From contig NC_090288.1 of NCBI RefSeq assembly GCF_037392515.1, positions 12,034,969 through 12,098,968 on the forward strand: a stretch of DNA of 64,000 nucleotides. The letters are read 5' to 3'. The DNA comes from Haliotis asinina (lineage: Eukaryota > Mollusca > Gastropoda > Lepetellida > Haliotidae). Shown piece by piece: positions 1-10,448 of the stretch (position 1 is the stretch's first letter; each line of letters starts with the position of its first letter). The notes beneath the pieces are model-generated. The model ran no database searches. It was not told where the DNA came from and saw only the letters and a program-made list of their open reading frames with translations. The translations under genes and the position numbers were made by a program.

Positions 1-71
1 GTTCAGTGAACCTGATCTGCTTTCTGGCCAAGGCCTGATGAAATCGCCAGGGTCACCACACACGAGGACAA

Positions 72-177
72 TGAGTGAGTTAGTGAGTTTAGTTTTACGC
101 CGCTTTTAGCACTATTCCAGTAATATCAAGTCGGGGGACTCCAGAGATGAGCTTCTCACATTGTACTTACCTGGGGG
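72..177 (-). repeat. Truncated SINE tail, one per unit
   Basis: From GAGTGAG...GAGTTTAGTTTTACGCCGC through ATTCCAGTAATATCAAG to ACATTGTACTTACCTGGGGG, this is the reverse strand of the 3' part of the tRNA-derived SINE common in abalone (from memory). The tRNA-like head is missing. Equivalent copies start at 4345, 8623, 12915, 17219, 21497, 25774, 30049, 34322, 38591, 42862, 47133, 57418 and 61708, each about 106 bp. The insertion predates array growth since every unit has it at the same place. The 5' end of the remnant contains the donor of exon A. Confidence 0.8.
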
Positions 178-351
178 AAGTTACTGAAAAGCCTCAAGTT
201 GACTTTGTGCTTCCTTATATTTGAGACAAACTAGGATATAGGTTGACCGTGTAATAATGACGACGATAATCATAATAAGAACAACAATGGTGCACGTGTA
301 TAGCATTATAACTCTTGTGTTGCTAATATAAGCAAGAATCGTGATGACCAT
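171..351 (-). pseudogene. Orphan exon A of the array gene (rest lies outside the window)
   Basis: This exon A (ATG at 351, donor CAG|GTAAGT after 171) belongs to a gene copy whose exons B and C would lie left of the window. It has the short form, one codon less in the hydrophobic stretch, and an in-frame TAA where open copies have TAT (Gln-Tyr becomes Gln-stop), six codons before the donor. It is therefore grouped with the copies at both edges of the array and not with the core. Confidence 0.45.
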
Positions 352-1241
352 CTCCCAGTTCCCTAGGGCAGAAACGTGGTTTTTCTGTATCCACTTTCTG
401 AACTAGATGATATACGATAAATAGCACATGTTAAGTCAAATCTTTGTGTTCAACGCCGTGACATTTTGAAGTTATCGCTTTGGGATAAATGTAGTTTCAC
501 TCACTCACTCATCCTCACACATACACACACACTATCACTCACTGATTTGAGAACTTAGACATGTATGTGTGTAGCAGTACTATTGTGGTTTCCGTGTCTA
601 AACTTGCTAGCGGAGACTAGACCTGGTCGAACTGGCAGTACTTGTACGTCTGATTATGTTCGTATCTAAACACCACCTGGCTTTCTTGATCAGGTATTGC
701 AGCCTATTTTTATCCTGGAAGTAAAGGGTACCAATCCTGATCAAGTATCATGCAAGTCACTAATTATTATGTCTATAGCCTGGATTGAAAATGAGCAGTC
801 AACGAGGAGCAAATCCCCTCTTCCAGTCTCATAGCGTGTATAAACACCCACAGGACAAGGGGACGCTTAAACAGCTGACTGCACAATGGGAGACCACTCT
901 CAGTTATTCACGTCGTGTGTAAGGTATAGTAAGTGAAGTGATCGTAAAATATCCAGTCATCCGAAACCATTTTTGTAGTCATGACTACACGCGATTACAG
1001 ACTGTGATTTCCATCATAGGAAACGTGTAAAACACTCCACTAGAAGACAGGAACACAGCGGGATAGAGCAAATGACCCCTCAATATCTTCCTTTGTAATT
1101 AGTTAACTCTTATAGTAACTTCCAGATGTCTCATAAATACATTTACTTCAGCCTCCTCTCCAGCTGTGTTGCTGTCTCCTAGCAAAGAATTGACCCAAAG
1201 AAGGAAGGAAAACAGACTCATGTGTATACCATTCAGTCTTA

Positions 1242-1247
1242 TTTATT
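1242..1247 (-). terminator. Poly(A) signal AATAAA of the array gene
   Basis: TTTATT on the plus strand reads AATAAA on the gene strand, about 640 nt past the stop of exon C, and is the nearest clear signal. It is kept in every unit, for example 5515-5520, 9796-9801 and 54300-54305, either as AATAATAAATAAG or, with three bases fewer, AAATAAATAAG. Confidence 0.45.
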
Positions 1248-1559
1248 ATTTCCATATAATCAGGAAATAGAATGGCAAGTGCTGAAAGGGAGTCTCCAAA
1301 TCGAGGCCAAAAGGGAAGCTCAGTCGTCTTATTAGAAGTGAAATACTCTCAGAAATGTCAGCCAAAAGGTATGCCAAAACATACAAGATCGAAAGGGGTG
1401 TGTCCAAAACTAAATCACAAGGGTGTAGCCAAAAGAGACCCAAAATGGGAAATGGTATACTGGACGAGCACCACAACACATCATCTCACACAACACACTC
1501 ACACCCGATCAAACATGCAAAACACACCATCATAAACCATTCACACTCACACGAAATAA

Positions 1560-1870
1560 TACACGAAACAAATTCTTCTCCCAGCCTCTCTTTCTTTCTC
1601 ACTCTTTCCTTTTCACTCTCTCTCTCTCTCTCTCATTCTCTCTCTCTCTCTGTCAAACACACACACACACAAACACACTCGTACATACACACATCAATAA
1701 CACACACCGTAGCACATAAAACCACTGTCTGTCTCATCTGCATGCAAATACACTAACATGCACACCCACTCACACATCGTGTACTCTTGCACTTATACAC
1801 ACACACATCCAGTCACATATACACGTTCACCCTATGCACGCACACACACAGACACACATACACGCACGCA
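1560..1870. repeat. CT- and CA-rich low-complexity tract in the presumed 3' UTR
   Basis: A run of CT repeats (about 1598-1652) is followed by CA repeats and CACA-rich sequence with CATGCACACCCACTCACAC. The tract recurs in each unit just downstream of exon C on the gene strand and accounts for most of the unit length variation. His/Thr/Ser-rich open frames here are by-products of the repeat. Confidence 0.85.
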
Positions 1871-2939
1871 CGCTGGATGAGGAATCTACGAGAATACTCT
1901 CCTAAAGAAGGCAGCCACTCTCTTCAGCGCCTTCCTCACGGGATGAATATCCTCCACGAAGCTGTCGTCGTCCTCGTCCTCGTACACCCAGTAGTCACTG
2001 TCGTCGTCACTTGGGACAGGGTAATAGTCGGCATAGGTGATGGTAACCGGGGCAGGGAGTGTCTCACCGTGGTCAGGGCGGGCCCAGAAGGGGGTGAAAA
2101 CACGCAGGGGGTCGGGAGAGGGACTCGGGGACGAAGCCAAGGGACGCTACATCGGTGAGTGGGCAAGGTGGGAGAAAGGAGGGTCATTGGGTGAGGTTGA
2201 TAGGAGATTTTTAACGAAACAATATTAAGAAATGTCTGAGTGCATTGCCCCTGATCACACATTCTACTATCCAATGGCAAACATGCTGATAGATTGTCAG
2301 AAAGAAATGCTAATGTGTGAATGGGAGAGGGGTAGCCGGGGACAGACTTTCAGCACACCATAACAGAGTAAGTAATATATAACGTCCCGGGTGTGCATGA
2401 GACAGCTTCGACAAGGACTAGAGGAGCCAACGTTTCGCCCCAATCTGAAGGTCATGTAGATAAAATACATACACAGTCGAATTCCTCATCCAGCGACGGC
2501 CATAGACTAGCAGCAGGAGTGACGTGATACCGGATCATGTCTTCCCGTGCTGAAAATAACACAAACAACGCATTTACTGACACGACAAATATACGTACAG
2601 TGGAACTAAGGTGTTTTGGGGGCCGAGGAAACGATAGCGAGAAAACAGAGAGTGTTTGGGGGACACATATAGGCCACGGATACGCTTTAGAAGCATTAAA
2701 ATGGGCATTATAATCAGTTTTCATATATAATCCATCTAGTAGTGTAGCGATTATGCTCCGCATATTGGAAAGGAATGCTTTAAGAAAAAAATGTACCTAA
2801 TCCACGCCTTCGATCTACTAAAACGTCTATTTTCATTTAACAACATCCACCATCGTATGTAAAAACAAAAAAGCCCCCATTTCACTGATGGAAAAGACAT
2901 TAAAAACATCAATATTTCTAAATTTCTCCCAAATTGCAA

Positions 2940-3065
2940 ATGGCGGCTACTGGCAACCACATCCTTACCGTCAAACTACGGCCGCTTGCAGTAATAATGT
3001 ACGCTTTTAACACTTTAAAATACAACAAAAGCCTCCTTAAATACCTTGAATATGCAGCCGTGTAA
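2940..3065 (+). other. Short plus-strand frame of 41 codons starting in AAATGGCGGC
   Basis: MAATGNHILTVKLRPLAVIM... ends in TAA at 3065. The start lies in CAAATGGCGGCTAC, which matches the YY1-type motif often found over start codons in animal genes. Length is kept in the other units I compared, including the diverged copy at about 56,018, with a few residue changes. No domain is recognised. Confidence 0.15.
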
Positions 3066-3492
3066 ACATCTTGTCAGTAGATGATCTCAAAACGATGCTG
3101 TACTCAACGAAATGCAGAGCGGTAGCGAGCAAGAGCCAAAGTAGATCTGTTGGAAACAGAGGGGACCGTTGGCAACGACAACGGTAACTACATGGATACC
3201 AAGTCAGAACGAGGCGTCATCGAATGTGTACGGCAACGTCAAAGAGCCAGCAATAGTTGCATCTCATGGGGTCAAATATCTGGCGAGTTTAAGGTTTTAA
3301 ATCAATGAGTATATGTTGAAATGCTAGATGTATCATAGTTCACTGAAACGCCGTACGTGTTAGATGTTGAAAACACTCTATCAGCTCGGTGAAATTCATG
3401 TAAAGATTAGTATGAAGAAGGAAGGTAAAGTATTCGTTGTCAGTCAGAAAAATACAAGTCCTCCTATTCCCTTTTCGCTAATTCACATGTTT

Positions 3493-3822
3493 CTATCTCC
3501 GACAGAGAAGTTGAAGTCTGCACGCCTGTAGTGCCAGTAATAATATAGTAATGGTCACATGTACTTCACGATGAAAGACATCTGCGCAAAGCTGAAATAC
3601 GGAGGACCTAATTTCTTGACTGGGACCATTTCTTGTCGTGGACACTGGATTTATTGACGGCTGAAGGCAAACGAAAGGAGAAAAGGAAGCAGATCCTGCT
3701 TTGAAGGCCGTTGTCATGGTTCCCGTCGGTGATAAAAAGAAGTGCATGTTGTGTTTATTGGGACCCCGAGTATTAAGTGGCAAACTGGTGAATGTCGGTA
3801 GTTGCTGACAATGTATAGTCAT
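3493..3822 (-). other. Open frame of 109 codons inside intron 1 of the array gene, status unknown
   Basis: An ATG-started frame (MTIHCQQLPTFTSLP... to LQLLCRR) lies between exons A and B on the gene strand and is open in all 13 full units (other copies end at 7771, 12066, 16370, 20648, 24925, 29200, 33473, 37742, 42013, 46284, 56568 and 60856). It has no signal peptide, domain or recognised motif. Its Kozak context is weak. Copies are so similar that shared openness is poor evidence, so I do not call it a gene. Confidence 0.15.
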
Positions 3823-4624
3823 CTGACGTGGGGAGCGTCTTGTGGTGTGCAGTTCATGGTGTATGTTTCAGCATGGTGGTAGCTGCACTAACTGCTGCGG
3901 AAAGACAAGCGCCGCACTTCGCCTCGGACATAGCTGGCCGATAAATGCGCGCTAATAAGGTGACAAGAGTGGTCTCCCTTTATGCATATAGGCCGCAAGC
4001 AAGCTGGGTACGAGAGACTGGTCCACTCATACCTCCCAAAATACACAATAAATGAAATCAATGAACCTGCTTGTACGGTTACATAGTCTATTGAGTACCC
4101 GATTCCATTAAGAAATTAACGCTACCTCTACAAAATATTTCCCCCAATATCCCCGTTCACGTGAAAGCCAAGGCAAGGTCCGTTCGTCTAATTGTAAGCC
4201 AAAGTGTTAGCTGCACTGCTCGTAAAGATGGAAATGTTCTGACAGTCACCACGGGTTGTCTGTGCATGTATTTGTTCAGTGAACCTGATCTGCTTTCTGG
4301 CCAAGGCCTGATGAAATCGCCAGGGTCACCACACACGAGGACAATGAGTGAGTTAGTGAGTTTAGTTTTACGCCGCTTTTAGCACTATTTCAGTAATATC
4401 AAGTCGGGGGACTCCAGAGATGAGCTTCTCACATTGTACTTACCTGGGGGAAGTTACTGAAAAGCCTCAAGTTGACTTTGTGCTTCCTTATATTTGAGAC
4501 AAACTAGGATATAGGTTGACCGTGTAATAATGACGACGATAATCATAATAAGAACAACAATGGTGCACTTGTATAGCATTATAACTCTTATGTTGCTAAT
4601 ATAAGCAAGAATCGTGATGACCAT

Positions 4625-5514
4625 CTCCCAGTTCCCTAGGGCAGAAACGTGGTTTTTCTGTATCCACTTTCTGAACTAGATGATATACGATAAATAGCAC
4701 ATGTTAAGTCAAATCTTTGTGTTCAACGCCGTGACATTTTGAAGTTATCGCTTTGGGATAAATGTAGTTTCACTCACTCACTCATCCTCACACATACACA
4801 CACACTATCACTCACTGATTTGAGAACTTAGACATGTATGTGTGTAGCAGTACTATTGTGGTTTCCGTGTCTAAACTTGCTAGCGGAGACTAGACCTGGT
4901 CGAACTGGCAGTACTTGTACGTCTGATTATGTTCGTATCTAAACACCACCTGGCTTTCTTGATCAGGTATTGCAGCCTATTTTTATCCTGGAAGTAAAGG
5001 GTACCAATCCTGATCAAGTATCATGCAAGTCACTAATTATTATGTCTATAGCCTGGATTGAAAATGAGCAGTCAACGAGGAGCAAATCCCCTCTTCCAGT
5101 CTCATAGCGTGTATAAACACCCACAGGACAAGGGGACGCTTAAACAGCTGACTGCACAATGGGAGACCACTCTCAGTTATTCACGTCGTGTGTAAGGTAT
5201 AGTAAGTGAAGTGATCGTAAAATATCCAGTCATCCGAAACCATTTTTGTAGTCATGACTACACGCGATTACAGACTGTGATTTCCATCATAGGAAACGTG
5301 TAAAACACTCCACTAGAAGACAGGAACACAGCGGGATAGAGCAAATGACCCCTCAATATCTTCCTTTGTAATTAGTTAACTCTTATAGTAACTTCCAGAT
5401 GTCTCATAAATACATTTACTTCTGCCTCCTCTCCAGCTGTGTTGCTGTCTCCTAGCAAAGAATTGACCCAAAGAAGGAAGGAAAACAGACTCATGTGTAT
5501 ACCATTCAGTCTTA
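4625..5514. other. Intergenic segment between gene copies 1 and 2 (representative of all units)
   Basis: This stretch lies upstream of the exon A ATG of copy 1 and downstream of the poly(A) signal of copy 2, so it should hold the promoter. It contains a CACT/CA microsatellite (about 4770-4806) and a minus-strand TATA-like ATAAAAATA at 4986-4978 (ATAAATATA in core copies), about 355 bp before the ATG. On the plus strand an ATG at the start of a 43-codon frame ends at a TAA lying within GTGTAAGG. No other gene is seen. The same description applies to the corresponding segment of every unit. The transposon sits inside this segment in the unit starting at 47062. Confidence 0.4.
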
Positions 5515-6156
5515 TTTATTATTTCCATATAATCAGGAAATAGAATGGCAAGTGCTGAAAGGGAGTCTCCAAATCGAGGCCAAAAGGGAAGCTCAGTCGT
5601 CTTATTAGAAGTGAAATACTCTTAGAAATGTCAGCCAAAAGGTATGCCAAAACATACAAGATCGAAAGGGGTGTGTCCAAAACTAAATCACAAGGGTGTA
5701 GCCAAAAGAGACCCAAAATGGGAAATGGTATACTGGACGAGCACCACAACACATCATCTCACACAACACACTCACACCCGATCAAACATGCAAAACACAC
5801 CATCATAAACCATTCACACTCACACGAAATAATACACGAAACAAATTCTTCTCCCAGCCTCTCTTTCTTTCTCACTCTTTCCTTTTCACTCTCTCTCTCT
5901 CTCATTCTCTCTCTCTCTCTCTGTCAAACACACACACACACAAACACACTCGTACATACACACATCAATAACACACACCGTAGCACATAAAACCACTGTC
6001 TGTCTCATCTGCATGCAAATACACTAACATGCACACCCACTCACACATCGTGTACTCTTGCACTTATACACACACACATCCAGTCACATATACACGTTCA
6101 CCCTATGCACGCACACACACAGACACACATACACGCACGCACGCTGGATGAGGAAT

Positions 6157-8902
6157 CTACGAGAATACTCTCCTAAAGAAGGCAGCCACTCTCTTCAGCG
6201 CCTTCCTCACGGGATGAATATCCTCCACGAAGCTGTCGTCGTCCTCGTCCTCGTACACCCAGTAGTCACTGTCGTCGTCACTTGGGACAGGGTAATAGTC
6301 GGCATAGGTGATGGTAACCGGGGCAGGGAGTGTCTCACCGTGGTCAGGGCGGGCCCAGAACGGGGTGAAAACACGCAGGGGGTCGGGAGAGGGACTCGGG
6401 GACGAAGCCAAGGGACGCTACATCGGTGAGTGGGCAAGGTGGGAGAAAGGAGGGTCATTGGGTGAGGTTGATAGGAGATTTTTAACGAAACAATATTAAG
6501 AAATGTCTGAGTGCATTGCCCCTGATCACACATTCTATGAGGTACTATCCAATGGCAAACATGCTGATAGATTGTCAGAAAGAAATGCTAATGTGTGAAT
6601 GGGAGAGGGGTAGCCGGGGACAGACTTTCAGCACACCATAACAGAGTAAGTAATATATAACGTCCCGGGTGTGCATGAGACAGCTTCGACAAGGACTAGA
6701 GGAGCCAACGTTTCGCCCCAATCTGAAGGTCATGTAGATAAAATACATACACAGTCGAATTCCTCATCCAGCGACGGCCATAGACTAGCAGCAGGAGTGA
6801 CGTGATACCGGATCATGTCTTCCCGTGCTGAAAATAACACAAACAACGCATTTACTGACACGACAAATATACGTACAGTGGAACTAAGGTGTTTTGGGGG
6901 CCGAGGAAACGATAGCGAGAAAACAGAGAGTGTTTGGGGGACACATATAGGCCACGGATACGCTTTAGAAGCATTAAAATGGGCATTATAATCAGTTTTC
7001 ATATATAATCCATCTAGTAGTGTAGCGATTATGCTCCGCATATTGGAAAGGAATGCTTTAAGAAAAAAATGTACCTAATCCACGCCTTCGATCTACTAAA
7101 ACGTCTATTTTCATTTAACAACATCCACCATCGTATGTAAAAACAAAAAAGCCCCCATTTCACTGATGGAAAAGACATTAAAAACATCAATATTTCTAAA
7201 TTTCTCCCAAATTGCAAATGGCGGCTACTGGCAACCACATCCTTACCGTCAAACTACGGCCGCTTGCAGTAATAATGTACGCTTTTAACACTTTAAAATA
7301 CAACAAAAGCCTCCTTAAATACCTTGAATATGCAGCCGTGTAAACATCTTGTCAGTAGATGATCTCAAAACGATGCTGTACTCAACGAAATGCAGAGCGG
7401 TAGCGAGCAAGAGCCAAAGTAGATCTGTTGGAAACAGAGGGGACCGTTGGCAACGACAACGGTAACTACATGGATACCAAGTCAGAACGAGGCGTCATCG
7501 AATGTGTACGGCAACGTCAAAGAGCCAGCAATAGTTGCATCTCATGGGGTCAAATATCTGGCGAGTTTAAGGTTTTAAATCAATGAGTGTATGTTGAAAT
7601 GCTAGATGTATCATAGTTCACTGAAACGCCGTACGTGTTAGATGTTGAAAACACTCTATCAGCTCGGTGAAATTCATGTAAAGATTAGTATGAAGAAGGA
7701 AGGTAAAGTATTCGTTGTCAGTCAGAAAAATACAAGTCCTCCTATTCCCTTTTCGCTAATTCACATGTTTCTATCTCCGACAGAGAAGTTGAAGTCTGCA
7801 CGCCTGTAGTGCCAGTAATAATATAGTAATGGTCACATGTACTTCACGATGAAAGACATCTGCGCAAAGCTGAAATACGGAGGACCTAATTTCTTGACTG
7901 GGACCATGTCTTGTCGTGGACACTGGATTTATTGACGGCTGAAGGCAAACGAAAGGAGAAAAGGAAGCAGATCCTGCTTTGAAGGCCGTTGTCATGGTTC
8001 CCGTCGGTGATAAAAAGAAGTGCATGTTGTGTTTATTGGGACCCCGAGTATTAAGTGGCAAACTGGTGAATGTCGGTAGTTGCTGACAATGTATAGTCAT
8101 CTGACGTGGGGAGCGTCTTGTGGTGTGCAGTTCATGGTGTATGTTTCAGCATGGTGGTAGCTGCACTAACTGCTGCGGAAAGACAAGCGCCGCACTTCGC
8201 CTCGGACATAGCTGGCCGATAAATGCGCGCTAATAAGGTGACAAGAGTGGTCTCCCTTTATGCATATAGGCCGCAAGCAAGCTGGGTACGAGAGACTGGT
8301 CCACTCATACCTCCCAAAATACACAATAAATGAAATCAATGAACCTGCTTGTACGGTTACATAGTCTATTGAGTACCCGATTCCATTAAGAAATTAACGC
8401 TACCTCTACAAAATATTTCCCCCAATATCCCCGTTCACGTGAAAGCCAAGGCAAGGTCCGTTCGTCTAATTGTAAGCCAAAGTGTTAGCTGCACTGCTCG
8501 TAAAGATGGAAATGTTCTGACAGTCACCACGGGTTGTCTGTGCATGTATTTGTTCAGTGAACCTGATCTGCTTTCTGGCCAAGGCCTGATGAAATCGCCA
8601 GGGTCACCACACACGAGGACAATGAGTGAGTTAGTGAGTTTAGTTTTACGCCGCTTTTAGCACTATTCCAGTAATATCAAGTCGGGGGACTCCAGAGATG
8701 AGCTTCTCACATTGTACTTACCTGGGGGAAGTTACTGAAAAGCCTCAAGTTGACTTTGTGCTTCCTTATATTTGAGACAAACTAGGATATAGGTTGACCG
8801 TGTAATAATGACGACGATAATCATAATAAGAACAACAATGGTGCACGTGTATAGCATTATAACTCTTATGTTGCTAATATAAGCAAGAATCGTGATGACC
8901 AT
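6157..8902 (-). pseudogene. Array gene copy 2 (exon A carries a stop)
   Basis: Exons: A 8902-8722, B 6827-6751, C 6417-6157. It has the same short exon A with TAA as copy 1, Phe in exon B, and Gly with Lys-Arg in exon C. Copies 1 and 2 form one sequence subgroup. Exons B and C are open, and an internal ATG in exon B could give a 108-residue product. Confidence 0.5.
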
Positions 8903-10448
8903 CTCCCAGTTCCCTAGGGCAGAAACGTGGTTTTTCTGTATCCACTTTCTGAACTAGATGATATACGATAAATAGCACATGTTAAGTCAAATCTTTGTGT
9001 TCAACGCCGTGACATTTTGAAGTTATCGCTTTGGGATAAATGTAGTTTCACTCACTCACTCATCCTCACACATACACACACACTATCACTCACTGATTTG
9101 AGAACTTAGACATGTATGTGTGTAGCAGTACTATTGTGGTTTCCGTGTCTAAACTTGCTAGCGGAGACTAGACCTGGTCGAACTGGCAGTACTTGTACCT
9201 CTGATTATGTTCGTATCTAAACACCACCTGGCTTTCTTGATCAGGTATTGCAGCCTATATTTATCCTGGAAGTAAAGGGTACCAATCCTGATCAAGTATC
9301 ATGCAAGTCACTAATTATTATGTCTATAGCCTGGATTGAAAATGAGCAGTCAACGAGGAACAAATCCCCTCTTCCAGTCCCATAGCGTGTATAAACACCC
9401 ACAGGACAAGGGGACGCTTAAACAGCTGACTGCACAATGGGAGACCACTCTCAGTTATTCACGTCGTGTGTAAGGTATAGTAAGTGAAGAGATCGTAAAA
9501 TATCCAGTCATCCGAAACCCTTTTTGTAGTCATGACTACACGCGATTACAGACTGTGATTTCCATCATAGGAAACGTGTAAAACACTCGACTAGAAGACA
9601 GGAACACAGCGGGATAGAGCAAATGACCCCTCAATATCTTCCTTAATTGTAATTAGTTAACTCTTATAGTAACTTCCAGATGTCTCATAAATACATTTAC
9701 TTCAGCCTCCTCTCCAGCTGTGTTGCTGTCTCCTAGCAAAGAATTGACCCAAAGAAGGAAGGAAAACAGACTCATGTGTATACCATTCAGTCTTATTTAT
9801 TTCCATATAATCAGGAAATAGAATGGCAAGTCCTGAAAGGGAGTCTCCAAATCGAGGCCAAAAGGGAAGCTCAGTCGTCTTATTAGAAGTGAAATAATCT
9901 TAGAAATGTCGGCCAAAAGGTATGCCAAAACATACAAGATCGAAAGGGGTGTGTCCAAAACTAAATCACAAGGGTGTAGCCAAAAGAGACCCAAAATGGG
10001 AAATGGTATACTGGACGAGCACCACAACACATCATCTCACACAACACACTCACACCCGATCAAACATGCAAAACACACCATCATAAACCATTCACACTCA
10101 CACGAAATAATACACGAAACAAATTCTTCTCCCAGCCTCTCTTTCTTTCTCGCTCTTTCCTTTTCACTCTCTCTCTCTCATTCTCTCTCTCTCCCTCTGT
10201 CAAACACACACACACACACACACACTCGTACATACACACATCAATAACACACACCGTCACACATATTATCACTATCTGTCTCATCTGCATGCAAATACAC
10301 TAACATGCACACCCACTCACACATCGTGTAGTCTTGCACTTATACACACATTCATCCAGTCACATATACACGTTTACCCTATGCACGCACACACACAGAC
10401 ACACACACGAGCGCGCACACATACACGCACGCACCCTGGATGAGGAAT

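Larger units (their letters stand above)
1886..4624 (-). pseudogene. Array gene copy 1 (exon A carries a stop)
   Basis: Exons on the minus strand: A 4624-4444, B 2549-2473, C 2146-1886. Exon A is the short form (181 nt) and has the TAA six codons before the donor, so translation from the exon A ATG would give only about 55 residues. Exons B and C are open and joined in phase. Exon B has Phe where most copies have Ser (LDEEFDC). Exon C has Gly at the Gly/Ile site and Lys-Arg at the helix site. An ATG in exon B could start a 108-residue product lacking the hydrophobic segment, so the copy may not be dead. Poly(A) signal AATAAA on the minus strand is at 1247-1242. Confidence 0.5.

Noticed and set aside
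1246-1479. 77-codon hydrophobic minus-strand frame, open in every unit
   Set aside because: It lies in the presumed 3' UTR and ends in the AATAAA region. It has no recognisable signal peptide or domain, and its openness is shared by descent.
1355-1756. Plus-strand frame with Lys-rich start and long His/Thr/Ser repeats
   Set aside because: The second half is translation of CT and CA microsatellites. Length and frame change from unit to unit, and it is antisense to the 3' UTR of the array gene.
1787-2158. 123-codon plus-strand frame and a 108-114-codon overlapping minus-strand frame over exon C
   Set aside because: They are shadows of exon C in other frames. Only the exon C frame joins in phase to exon B and has the acidic/basic composition with GC-rich third positions.
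4161-4382. 73-codon plus-strand frame at the unit boundary
   Set aside because: Its last third is SINE tail sequence. No motif is recognisable, and residue differences between units look neutral.
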